The notes below the pieces were generated by a model, which saw nothing but the letters and a program-made list of their open reading frames with translations, searched no databases and was not told the origin of the DNA. This document shows, in pieces, positions 1 to 8,260 of a stretch of DNA of 11,832 bases (position 1 is its first letter; every line of letters begins with the position of its first letter). Source of the stretch: Lunasporangiospora selenospora (taxonomy: Eukaryota; Mortierellomycota; Mortierellomycetes; Mortierellales; Mortierellaceae); NCBI GenBank assembly GCA_015680635.1, contig JAABOA010000224.1, positions 970 to 12,801 of the forward strand, in the 5' to 3' direction. Made by a program: the position numbers and the translations under genes.

Positions 1-197
1 ACGGTCAGCTGCACCCATTCCCAGTCCTCCCAGACAGCCAGACAGCCCTCCTCCCAGTTGCAATGCAGAATGCGAACAATATCTATTTTTGTCTTTCAGG
101 TCTTTGCACGACTTCCAACCAACCAAAAAAAATAAAAAAAGAAAACCCTGAAGAAGGCAAAGAAGGCTAAGAAGGCTGTTGTAGGGGGTTCGCTACT
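1..197. other. Downstream flank of EFL1 (3' UTR/intergenic)
   Basis: This stretch lies after the minus-strand EFL1 stop and should hold its 3' UTR. No AATAAA is present on the minus strand here. On the plus strand a fungal-looking acceptor (pyrimidine-rich, ending TTTCAG at 94-99) is followed by an open frame of 11 codons ending in TAA at 133-135, and an AATAAA hexamer sits at 131-136. These could be the end of a convergent plus-strand gene whose body lies left of the window. Positions 151-177 are three near-identical 9-bp units. Nothing else is recognisable. Confidence 0.5.
151..177. repeat. 9-bp tandem repeat, three copies (AAGAAGGCW)
   Basis: Units at 151-159, 160-168 and 169-177 differ only in the last base (A, T, T). 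Read on the plus strand in frame they would give Lys-Lys-Ala three times, but a stop (133-135) lies just upstream in that frame and no initiator is seen. On the minus strand the repeat falls in the presumed EFL1 3' UTR. Coding use is unproven. Confidence 0.8.
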
Positions 198-3100
198 CTA
201 GTTTTTCCTCAATGTCCGTTGTTTCTCGGCGTGTTCGACGATCTTTTGTTCCACAAACATGCCCTTTCTCTTTCTGACAGTGTCCATGTATTTCTTGGCC
301 AGGTTCTCGCGTTCAGCCTTCTCACCCAAGTCCTCCAACTCCTCCAGAGTGTTTGGCACCCAGAATGGGTCAATGTCGAGCATTTCAAAGTGCGAAAAAA
401 TGAGCTGGGGACTGGCTGCACCAGAAGTTCTCTTGCGGATATCGTCCGAGAACCCAAAGGATTCGACCACGGGCAACAGAGCTTGAATCGAGAAGAATGG
501 TGTACCTTCCTTCATTTCTTCTTGGAGGATCTTGCCCTTCCGACGAGCAATGACCGCATACACCTTTCCAAGGACCTCAGCTACAGCCAGACAGGGAGAG
601 AGAGAGAGAGAGAGAGAGAAGGTCATGAGTTGGTAAGCAAGACAATAGAGGAATGTGTTTCTCTCTCTTTCATACTCTCACACACACTAGTTCATACACC
701 TGAAACCCAGCCGGGTATTTCCGCACGTACCTGTGGCCTGGATATCGCACGAGTACATTGCCAGCATCAGTCGGGGGCTCCACTCCAGGAACCCGCTTCG
801 GCAAGCGTCGCGCATCGTCGTGATCACCTGCCCGCTCGACACAGCCATCATCGACCGTCCTTCGCCTGTCAGAGACGTGGTTACCGCATCCTGCAAAGTG
901 ATCTCTTGCACAAAGAACGCCATGCCCTGCATCGGCTCTCCACACAATGGTCCTGCATTCGTCGCAATCTGGAATCCCGTCTGAATCGATTCAGCCATGT
1001 CCTGAATCGTAATCTCGCTCACTTCATCCAAACCACCCTGCCCGGCTCGGCGACCAAAGTCTGCTCCGAGGCTGTTCAGGAGCAGGTTCGGTCCAACGCG
1101 TTTCGGTCCAAACGCCAGAATCTCCTTCTCCTTGCCCTTCCACTCTTCGCCGGCTTTTGCAAAGAGCTTTCCGAGATCGTCCATCAACTTCTTGCCCAGC
1201 TGAAGGTTCTCCTCATGGCTGTGGGCACCCATCACCTCTATCTTGGCTGCCTCTCTCTGCTCTCCTTTACCTCCACCGCTGTTGGTACTTTCGACATAGG
1301 CCTGGATACTTTCCGCATGCTCCGACAGGTACTTTTTGGCCTCGTCTGGAATAGGTACTGTACGAATAACAAGTCGTACATGTCTGTTTGGAGTCATTGC
1401 AACAATCGTACCCCGGCCGCCAGTCTCGCTCTTTGCAATCAACTTTTCGCCTTGCTCCCTGGACTGAGCCTCGTTGGCGGAAGTGGCACTCGTGGTGGTG
1501 TTCTGGACAACGCCATCGACGGCCGTCTCACGGAAGGGGACGATCGGTTCACTCATCGAGATCTCGATCTTGGCAAAGCGATCCTTGAGATCTGCCATGC
1601 AACGCTGCAAGTGGACCTCTCCCGAGGTCAGGATGACATGTTCACCCGTCTCCTGCTGCAGAACCGTCACTGAGGGATCAGCCTGGTTCAACAACTGGAG
1701 ACCACGAACGAGCTGTGCCATCTGCGATGGGTCTTCAGGCTCCAGGGCTACGCGGACAATAGGTGTATTCTCCATTCCTCGACCAACCAGATTCTGTCCA
1801 CCCTCCCACTCGGCACTCCAGAGAGTACCATACTTGAGGATATGGCCATCGAGTCCTCCAATACCAAACACATTACCTGCGGGGACATAGTCAAGTCCGA
1901 TCAGATCTCGTCCCATAATCATAAACAGACTGTCGACAGTCACCTCGCTGCAGTGCAGGGTGGGCTGCTGGGGATCGTACTTTGGACCGAGAACCTTGAG
2001 TTTCTGACCCACACGGACTGTTCCCGAGTAAATTCTTGAGAAACCGATGAGTGCCTCTTTTCCTTTCAGTTCGTCCTCAGCAGCCCTTTGCTCCGCTTCT
2101 GCTTGAGCCCGAGAGGACATTGCCTGTTCCACATCCACATGGACAGCGCCTTCACCAGACTGAGCTGCTGCAGCTTCTGCAGCAGCAGCGGCAGCAGCGG
2201 CAGCGGCCGCGCTGGCCTGGAGTTGTTCCCGCTGGAGGCGGCCCCGCTCTCGCATTTCCTCCGCCGTAAGTACCTTTCGCTTGTACTTTGGCAGAACCTC
2301 CAGAGGGACGCTGACCATTTTACTGACATAAGCAACGACTCCGCTGGAGGCATCACAGTTGATCATCGCCTTCTCCCAAGCCTCTGTAGGCTCTGGAGGA
2401 TTCGTTTCAAATGGATGCAACATCTTGGGCATCCTGATCTTTTGGGCTGCTGGAGGCGAAGGCAACTGCTCGATAACTGCCAGCAGAATACAGGTTGAAA
2501 GCGGGAGCCATTGCGAAAAGATTGTGGTGAGAAGTCCACGCGTGTCTCGGGATCGCAGGTCTCTTGGCAGCACCTTCAAGTTCAACGACTTGACAACCTT
2601 TTCCATCATATCACGATCCCTATTAGAGGGGGTAAAATGTGTTGCATCCAGATTAGGGTCGTTATTTGCTACAACTAGATCCGATGCATCTTTAAACACG
2701 GGGCATACTTACGGTTGTACGACCACGACTTCATAGATCTTCCAAATGTTGTCCAGTACCAGGTGAATCGCCAGGGGTTTCAATGGTCTTCCCCTCAAGC
2801 CCTTGTATCCAATGACGCGCTTTGTTTTAGGATCCAGATAGAAATCTCCCCAAAGACACTTTCTGAGGATGCCTTCTTTCATGCCCAACTTTTGTGCATA
2901 AATGGCTGCAAACTGATCGACTCTGAAGGCCCAACCATCAATGGCCGAAGCAAAGACGACGTTGCCTTGAGAGGGGTGAAAGTAGATGTGAGAGTCATCC
3001 TGCGTCTCCACGTGCCAATCGGAAAAGGTGGATTCCAAGTCGGCAACAGTCTGATCCTTGATATCCTGCTCCTTCTTTTTCTGTTGTACATGATTTATAT

Positions 3101-4144
3101 ATATATATATTAATAAACCGACGGTAAAGGTTGTTGACACTGGGATCAATCGTACCAAAATAAGAAAAATAAATAGAGACTTGCCTCCTTCTTTCGATAA
3201 TCTTCTTCGAGGACATTTTCCGAAAAGAAGGTTCCCATGATGGCGTTGACTTGCTCCAAGATTTTGTTCAGGTGGATATATGCCTCCAATGGTGTAAACT
3301 GGAGTTCGGTAATTAGACGATCAATCTTGTTGAAAACGAGAACGGGTCGGACTGATTCTCTCCACGCCTGGCGCAAAACTGTATGAGTCTTTTTTTTTTT
3401 TTTTATGTAAAGAAAAAAGATAAAAGAAAAAGCGCAGTTGGTTTAGATTCCAGCTTGCAGATTGCGTATCGTCCAATAGGCCATGATGGATTGCTGGAGC
3501 ATGAATCCCTCTCTCCTAAAAGTACACATACCTGAGTGCAAACACCTTCGACGGCATCCACTAGTACTAATCCTCCATCGCATAGCCTGGACGCCGTTGA
3601 CACTTCTCCTGAGAAATCGACGTGTCCCGGTGAATCGATAAGGTTGATCAAATACTCTTCGGCAATGGCCGCTTGATCTATCGTGAAAACAAGACAGCAG
3701 CAAAAGGTAGGTCAGGAGGCAGCCTTCAGATTCCGAGGCCCGACCACCACATCAAGTAGGTTGGTGTAGAAAAGAGGTTTAACTATTCTTGGTAAGCATA
3801 CTTTCTGTAGCCGATGCAGTGGTCTTGCTCTGATCTGTGGGAGAAGCAGCACTCGGGGATTCTCCAGAAGGAGTGGGCGTTTGGTTGTTGGCGCGTCGCA
3901 TAAGCTTAAAGTAGAGGGAGATAGCACTCGACTCCATGGTAATTCCTCTTTCCTGCTCATCCTCGCGACTGTCCAAGTACCGAACTCTGCCTGCAAGCTT
4001 GGACGAAATAATACCGTTCGAGGCAAGAAGAGAGTCACTGAGCGTGGTTTTGCCATGGTCGACATGGGCTAGAATACAGATGTTTCGCACATTGCTTTGG
4101 TTGGCTTGTAGGCGAATGAGTTCAGACTCTGGAATGGATGGCAT
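198..4144 (-). CDS. EFL1: Elongation factor-like GTPase 1 (60S maturation GTPase, six exons)
   Basis: A complete EF-2-like GTPase that, with SBDS/Sdo1, evicts eIF6/Tif6 from cytoplasmic pre-60S subunits (family knowledge; RIA1 in yeast). Exons, 5' to 3': 4144-3802, 3677-3532, 3388-3185, 3080-2713, 2619-731, 580-198. They join in frame to 1,110 residues, the usual family length. Visible motifs: G1 AHVDHGKT (26-33), G2 region ERGITM (65-70), G3 DSPGH (129-133), G4 NKID (183-186) and SAIDGW (276-281). EF-2-like domain II starts near 540, domain III contains SGEVHLQRC near 690, then FGPKRVGPN near 855. The C-terminal domain V ends in a charged tail ([14 protein letters not shown]). A Ser/Thr/Pro-rich insert separates G2 from G3, and an Ala-rich insert precedes domain II. 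The start has A at -3 and begins the conserved N-terminus. Intron 3 is GC-AG; the other four are GT-AG. Assignment is very secure; individual borders slightly less so. Confidence 0.96.
581..730 (-). other. EFL1 intron 5 (150 nt) with a (CT)12 pyrimidine tract
   Basis: Donor GTACGT follows ACAG, and acceptor GCTGTAG precedes the codon completing Ala of the [10 protein letters not shown] block, which is phase 1 and consistent on both sides. The tract upstream of the acceptor is a perfect CT dinucleotide microsatellite on the transcribed strand. Confidence 0.9.
596..619. repeat. (GA)12 microsatellite
   Basis: Twelve uninterrupted GA units on the plus strand, reading as (CT)12 in the EFL1 transcript. 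It lies 14 nt upstream of the 3' splice site and evidently serves as the polypyrimidine tract of intron 5. Confidence 0.95.
2163..2210 (-). repeat. GCN-repeat encoding Ala11-Glu-Ala4 in EFL1
   Basis: In the EFL1 frame this stretch encodes eleven alanines (residues 491-501), one glutamate and four alanines (503-506), using mixed GCT, GCA, GCC and GCG codons. It sits inside a charged, probably helical insert between the conserved [10 protein letters not shown] segment and the domain II block [14 protein letters not shown]. Because the codons are mixed, pure slippage is less likely than with a perfect repeat. Confidence 0.9.
3081..3184 (-). other. EFL1 intron 3, GC-AG type (104 nt)
   Basis: The frame from exon 3 (ending YRKKE) to exon 4 ([10 protein letters not shown]) is kept only if the intron starts with GC. 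The donor reads GAG/GCAAGT, a full match to the known consensus for GC donors. The nearest GT, four bases further on, would shift the phase and has a poor context (GTCTCT). The acceptor is ACAACAG. An AT-rich tract, (AT)n at about 3096-3110, lies within the intron. Confidence 0.8.
3389..3531 (-). other. EFL1 intron 2 (143 nt) with an A15-G acceptor
   Basis: Donor CAG/GTATGT. The only acceptor that gives the family pattern CTQTxxVLRQ is the AG directly after a run of 15 A on the transcribed strand (T run 3390-3404 on plus). The next AG, ten bases on (ACAG), would break the frame. A pyrimidine-rich tract lies upstream of the A run. Confidence 0.75.
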
Positions 4145-4198
4145 TTCTTTTCTTTCTGGCGAGTGTGGGGTGTTCCTTGTTGTGAGTGAAAAAAGTAA

Positions 4199-4214
4199 GA
4201 GAGAGAGAGAGAGA
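4199..4214. repeat. (GA)8 microsatellite in the divergent promoter
   Basis: Perfect GA repeat on the plus strand, reading as a CT tract 55-70 bases upstream of the EFL1 start. Pyrimidine tracts near transcription starts are common in fungal promoters, so a promoter or leader role is plausible but inferred. Confidence 0.9.
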
Positions 4215-4236
4215 AAGCAATCTACTGCGGGCTATT

Positions 4237-4278
4237 ATGCCTGCGGCACGACCGGATTGTGACTGCCGCTGCGGTTGA
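4237..4278 (+). CDS. Possible upstream ORF 1 (13 codons)
   Basis: ATG at 4237 reads 13 codons to TGA at 4276-4278, ending 53 bases before the main start at 4332. The -3 base is A in a weak context. It matters only if transcription of the Gep3-type gene starts upstream of it, which the sequence cannot show. Confidence 0.25.
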   Translation: MPAARPDCDCRCG

Positions 4279-4285
4279 AAAGACC

Positions 4286-4321
4286 ATGAAGATCATGCAA
4301 ACAAGAGCTTTCCTGTCTTGA
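4286..4321 (+). CDS. Possible upstream ORF 2 (11 codons)
   Basis: ATG at 4286 with A at -3 reads 11 codons (a second in-frame ATG at 4295) to TGA at 4319-4321, only ten bases before the main ATG at 4332. Of the two, this is more likely to lie in the mRNA because it is closest to the coding start. Translational damping or reinitiation is an inference. Confidence 0.35.
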   Translation: MKIMQTRAFLS

Positions 4322-4331
4322 GAGAGAAAGA

Positions 4332-6881
4332 ATGTTCCGAGGTTCACAACTAGCAGGAGCAGACGCGCCCTTGAGGATCGCCTTGACCAAGAGGATTAGC
4401 TCCGTATACGGATCAGCCCTGCCATCAGCACCAACGCGGCACCATTCAAGAGCGACTACTTTTCGCCATTCTCTCGAGCACCATTCAGGCAATCGAGTCT
4501 CGTCTTCCCACAGGTATCTTTTGGCTTCCTTCGCCCAACCCTCGGCGCGCAATGCATGTCTGAACTATCCAGAGTCAAGGAGGCTTTTCACCACTTCCAC
4601 CACCACCCTCAAAGATTCGGCCGCAGTTCATGACATCACAAATATCGTCGGATTGCCTTGTCCTGGCTGCGGGACCCCTTTCCAAACGGATCATGCTCAG
4701 GAGCCTGGATATCTGACAAATGAAGTCAAGCAGTACTCTTCAATACCTGTAGACGAGGCCAGTAAGAAGAACCAAAATGAAAAGAAAAAGGCCAGGTTGG
4801 CATTTGACCCAAATGCCACGTCCATGACCAACGCCCAGTATCAGGAGCACCTCAAAACCCTGGACCTTAAGATTCTGAGTCTCATGGGGATCAGTGTACC
4901 TCAGGAAGCAGAGCCAGAGGAGCCCGGTTCTTCACCAACTCCCCCAGTCGCTGAGCAGGAGCCTGAGGTTTTGGATGAAAAGCCTAGTATTCTGCCCGCA
5001 ACAGGATCACGTATCGTTTGTCAGCGATGTCATTCACTCTCCCATCACGCCTCACCACACAGCCACTCTTCGAATCTTTCTTCAGCCATGTTTCCATCAC
5101 CACCGGCTCCTGTGCCAAAGCACCTAAAGACTTTGGCCGAGTCCAAGTCTGCCACAGTGGTCTTGGTTGTGGATCTAGTTGACTTTCCGATTTCATTGCC
5201 CCAGCCCATCATTGACGGATTATTAAAATCAAAACGCAAGGCTGGCCAACCTGGAACCCCAATTATCCTTGTTGGAAACAAATTTGATGTGATGCCGAAC
5301 GGCACTTCGAAAAACAAGGTCACTCAGCTTTTACAATCCTACCTTGAGCAACACGGACTCGCAGATAATATCCGAGCGATCCACCTGCTCAGTGCCAAGA
5401 ACCCTGTGGGCGATGAGATTCGGTCCTTGTTCAGGAGCATTGGAAAGTCGTGGACTAAATTTGGCAAAGGCAACGTTGTGTTGGTCGGTGCAGAGAATGT
5501 TGGCAAGTCCCAACTCTTGAATGCGTTTTTGAAGGAAAGTGGTCGTTGGCGACCCAATGAACAACAGGTTCAGCAAAAGCGACATGGCACAGAACAACAG
5601 GAACGACAGCGGAAACTCAACATGCTTTTGGGCGGAGGCGATGGTCAAGATGATAACTCGAGTGGTAAATGGGCTGAGATGACAGGTGTGGGTACAGCCG
5701 GCAAAGATATGGATCAATACGAGGAAATCTATAGGGGGCGTGCGGATGAAAAGTACAACAAATACAAGACTACGGTCTCGAATGTCCCTGGAACGACTCT
5801 TGAAAGGATCAAGATTCCCCTTGGAGTCTTTGCGCGCCAGCTTGGAGCTTCAACAAATGAAGCAAAGACAAAGTGGGTCATGGACACGCCTGGAATTCGG
5901 ACGGATGCCTCCATTACAGGATCAGGAAGTGGATTGATCACCAACTGGCTTACTCTGGATGAGCTCAAAGTGGCTCTCCCTAAGAAAATCATCAGGCCGA
6001 CGAGCTTTACGCTTGAAGAAGGTAATAGGATAAAAAAAAAACTCTGTTTTGTTTCTGCAATGCCTTAGATAGGTTGGATTACCATGAGGGGTCTTTTCAC
6101 TGACAGTCATCAATGTTGTTTTTTGCATCGGGTAGGCAAGTCATTCTTTTTAGGAGGGCTTGTCAGGATTGACTGTATTTCTGTCGGGGACAGGCAACAG
6201 GCCCCTGAGCCATCAGGAGATATTGTTTCAGTCGATAGGGCGGCGGTATCAGACGATGATCCGTCATTTACCCAGCGACGACCTCGGGGATCGAATCCTA
6301 TCCCCAAGATTACCTGTTTCACGACATTGCCTCTTCACAAGACCTCAACGGTCAATGCGGAAAAGTTTATGAACAGGATGGAGCAAGGCCAGCTCACTAT
6401 CCTGCAGCCACCCTTTGGGTCTCCAGAGCGCCTTGCAGCCTTCCCGGGGTTAAAACCAATCTCCTCCACGGACACCATCATCATCAATCAGCCTTTCCCG
6501 ACAGTGTCATCTACGCCTGTATATGATCCTTTTGCTAGGTTGGGAGTCGAGTCGACCCAAGACAAGGATGAGGACCTTTACTCTCACATGTCCAAACAGG
6601 AGCGCCGGAATGCAATCCTCCAGCAGACTGGACAGTATGGTATCTGTGATCTTGTCTTTGCAGGGGTCGGTTGGGTCATGGTCTCTGGCAAATTCAAGTC
6701 CGAGAAACAGCCAGTAACTCTGAGAATATGGACACCCGCTGGTCAGGGTGCGGCTTTGCGGAAACCAGCTCTCTTGCCCGACTGGGCCGCCAACCCCGTA
6801 GACAAGACGTCTGGTGGTATCCGTCAAAAGCAAAAACTTTTCCAAGCACTTCCACTGCCTAATGATGCTTTATCGGAGTAG
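4332..6881 (+). CDS. GEP3: Mitochondrial circularly permuted GTPase, YqeH/Gep3 family (two exons)
   Basis: Exons 4332-6021 and 6136-6881 join through GTAATA...GGTAG at phase 1 to give 811 residues. The order of GTPase motifs is permuted: G4 NKFD (316-319), G5 SAK (354-356), G1 GAENVGKS (386-393), G2 PGTT (to 489), G3 DTPG (518-521). Before them is a split zinc motif, CPGC (110-113) and CQRC (230-233). The exon join creates the conserved FxLEEGKSFFLGGLVRID block, and the C-terminal domain contains DLVFAGVGWV, as in bacterial YqeH. The first ~90 residues are rich in Arg/Ser/Ala and lack clustered acids, and RRLFTTS near 85 resembles a presequence cleavage site, so the protein is probably mitochondrial. 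Yeast Gep3/Mtg3 acts in mitochondrial small-subunit rRNA processing; the same role here is inferred. It is much longer than YqeH (about 370 residues) because of inserts. Family is secure; orthology to Gep3 rather than Noa1-type proteins is likely. Confidence 0.92.
6022..6135 (+). other. Intron of the Gep3-type gene (114 nt)
   Basis: Donor G/GTAATA after EE, then an A9 run; acceptor ATCGGGTAG. Phase 1 on both sides gives the Gly of the conserved EGKSFFLGGL block, and the unspliced frame stops at 6066-6068. Confidence 0.88.
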
Positions 6882-6917
6882 GGGTATCGGGATTGTCATT
6901 CCAACAAGCAGAGATTC

Positions 6918-6936
6918 ATAAATAGATTGATAAATA
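6918..6936 (+). terminator. Possible A/T-rich polyadenylation region
   Basis: ATAAATA-like motifs occur at about 6918-6924 and 6930-6936, 37-50 bases after the stop of the Gep3-type gene. They resemble fungal polyadenylation efficiency or positioning elements but are not exact AATAAA. Confidence 0.3.
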
Positions 6937-7312
6937 GCAGGCATTCTTGGAGCCTCAAAGTTTGCTGTATCCACATGGGTGTAACTGTCTCTAGGAGAAA
7001 GAGGAGAGGCGATGCTCAACCTTCTATGGGGCGGAAGAATAGGAGCGTGGGCGATGCAGGGTCTGCCAGGTGTCTGCCGCGTATGGCTACAATGATGGCA
7101 AGGAGCTTGTTTAAGGTGTAGGCTAATGAAGTAGAGTTTGTGCCATTGAGCACCCTAAAGACCGCCTTTTTGAGGATTAGACATGGTGTGATATTTTTGT
7201 GAGCAAGAGCTGGTGGGTGGTGACAGCATGGTGGTGATGGCCGCGGTGGAAACAGAGCAATGAAAAGAGGTGCACGGCCGTTCAGAGTCGGATATTTTGT
7301 ACTAGCCTTGTG

Positions 7313-7330
7313 CCCGCCCCGCCCCGCGGG
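7313..7330. promoter_or_regulatory. GC-rich box (CCCGCCCCGCCCCGCGGG)
   Basis: Overlapping CCGCCCC-type motifs end in the palindrome CCCGCGGG. This is the only such GC block in the intergenic region, 620 bp upstream of the kelch start. C2H2 zinc-finger regulators bind C-rich motifs of this kind, but no specific factor can be named. Confidence 0.35.
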
Positions 7331-7369
7331 AAGCAATCGAGAAAGAGAGAGAGCGTGTGTGTAAAAAAG

Positions 7370-7388
7370 AGTGAGTGAGTGAGTGAGA
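7370..7388. repeat. (GAGT)n tetranucleotide repeat
   Basis: Between four and five copies of GAGT, next to a short GT run (about 7354-7362). Located in the presumed promoter of the kelch gene; no function apparent. Confidence 0.85.
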
Positions 7389-7622
7389 GCGTGGCAGAGT
7401 GCATCAGCCTCGGTATCCCTAATGGCCCAATGATCCAGACACACTCCTATTGTTGTTGGTGCATGTTTGGTGTTGCAGCAGCCCCCTTGCATCTGTGTGT
7501 GCCCTAGCCTGGATAGCGTGCCCTTCAAGGTTCGAAAGGCCCGCCGCTGGCGCGTCAGGGGAGATTTCTATCCCGACCTCGATTGGGCCTCCTTCGAGCC
7601 AGTGCCATGCCAGGCACGAAGG

Positions 7623-7646
7623 GAGAGAGAGAGAGAGAGAGAGAGA
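7623..7646. repeat. (GA)12 microsatellite
   Basis: Twelve perfect GA units, followed 23 bases later by a CT-rich tract (7670-7690). The two are complementary and could pair if both lie in one transcript. They are 300 bases upstream of the kelch start codon. Confidence 0.95.
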
Positions 7647-7772
7647 CTATCGTCCTCGGAGCAAAACAGCTCTCTCTCTTTCTCTTTCTTTGCTCATCTG
7701 GAATCTCTTTCATCATCTTTTCATCATCCTGTTCAGCATCAATACCATCCCCATCGTCATCATCATTACACA

Positions 7773-7820
7773 TTCTCTCTCCTCTCTCTCACTCTCTCAC
7801 TCACTCTCACTCTCTCTCCC
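7773..7820 (+). repeat. CT-rich tract upstream of the kelch gene
   Basis: Nearly uninterrupted CTCT/CACTCT sequence about 130-180 bases before the start codon, typical of pyrimidine tracts near transcription starts or in leaders of fungal genes. Its exact role is inferred from position only. Confidence 0.6.
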
Positions 7821-7949
7821 TCCATCCCTTCTGATCGATCCCAACAACCTCTCTCTCCAATCGAGTTGCACATCCAGGCACTGCCCGTTACACAGGCAAG
7901 AGCTCTGCATCCTCCATCCAACTCACCCATCCCGATTAAACCCCTGCCA

Positions 7950-8226
7950 ATGGCTGGCCTCTTCTCCAAAAAGTCCAAAAGGGACAATGACTCGAGCTCA
8001 ACAGGCAGCAGTGCTGCCAATGCCCAGCACTACCCAGGTCCCCGTCCAAGCAACTCGAGCAACAACCTCCGTGGCGACAACTCAAGTGCTTATAGCCATA
8101 CCGACTATCCTTCCACACAGCATCCCTACTCACAACATCCATACCCGCCGCAGCAGGGACTTGGGCAAGGACCATTTTCGAGCAAGAATTCATTTGATTC
8201 AGATCAGTCGCGCATGTACCATCTTC

Positions 8227-8260
<34 letters not shown>

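Larger units (their letters stand above)
4145..4331. promoter_or_regulatory. Divergent promoter/5' leaders between EFL1 and the Gep3-type gene
   Basis: Only 187 bp separate the two start codons, so both promoters and both 5' UTRs must overlap or abut here, unless additional upstream non-coding exons exist. On the EFL1 side there is a pyrimidine-rich leader containing (CT)8 (GA on plus at 4199-4214). On the other side there are two small upstream ORFs. No convincing TATA box is seen. Confidence 0.7.
6882..7949. other. Intergenic region and leader of the kelch gene
   Basis: About 1.07 kb without a convincing gene. It holds the 3' UTR of the Gep3-type gene on the left. On the right is the promoter and a pyrimidine-rich leader for the kelch gene. 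Visible elements, left to right: a GC-rich box (7313-7330), GTGT and GAGT repeats (about 7354-7388), (GA)12 (7623-7646), and CT tracts (7670-7690 and 7773-7820). Long open frames here on both strands are low-complexity (Arg-Glu, Ser-Leu runs) and arise from repeats that lack stops. Confidence 0.6.

Noticed and set aside
219-1673. 484-codon open frame on the plus strand
   Set aside because: It is antisense to EFL1 exons 5 and 6, and the minus-strand frame gives a clear conserved protein. The plus-strand product is Leu/Ser/His-rich with no recognisable domain.
2620-2712. Reading EFL1 through intron 4 from a downstream ATG at 2699
   Set aside because: The extra residues do not fit the family. 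GTAAGT and TAATAG sites with matching phase give a clean join to [12 protein letters not shown].
6288-6307. tRNA-like B-box motif with a short inverted repeat (GGGGAT...ATCCCC)
   Set aside because: There is no A box or acceptor stem, the stem and loop geometry is wrong, and the bases are coding in exon 2 of the Gep3-type gene.
7016-7528. 170-codon open frame on the minus strand in the intergenic region
   Set aside because: Low-complexity composition, no motif recognised, and it crosses the GC box and the GAGT repeat of the presumed promoter.
7467-7949. In-frame N-terminal extension of the kelch protein from ATG 7467
   Set aside because: The frame is open, but it consists of repeat-derived Arg-Glu and Ser-Leu runs. 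An overlapping frame is equally open, showing that the lack of stops comes from GA/CT repeats. MAGLFSKKSK at 7950 is a more natural start.
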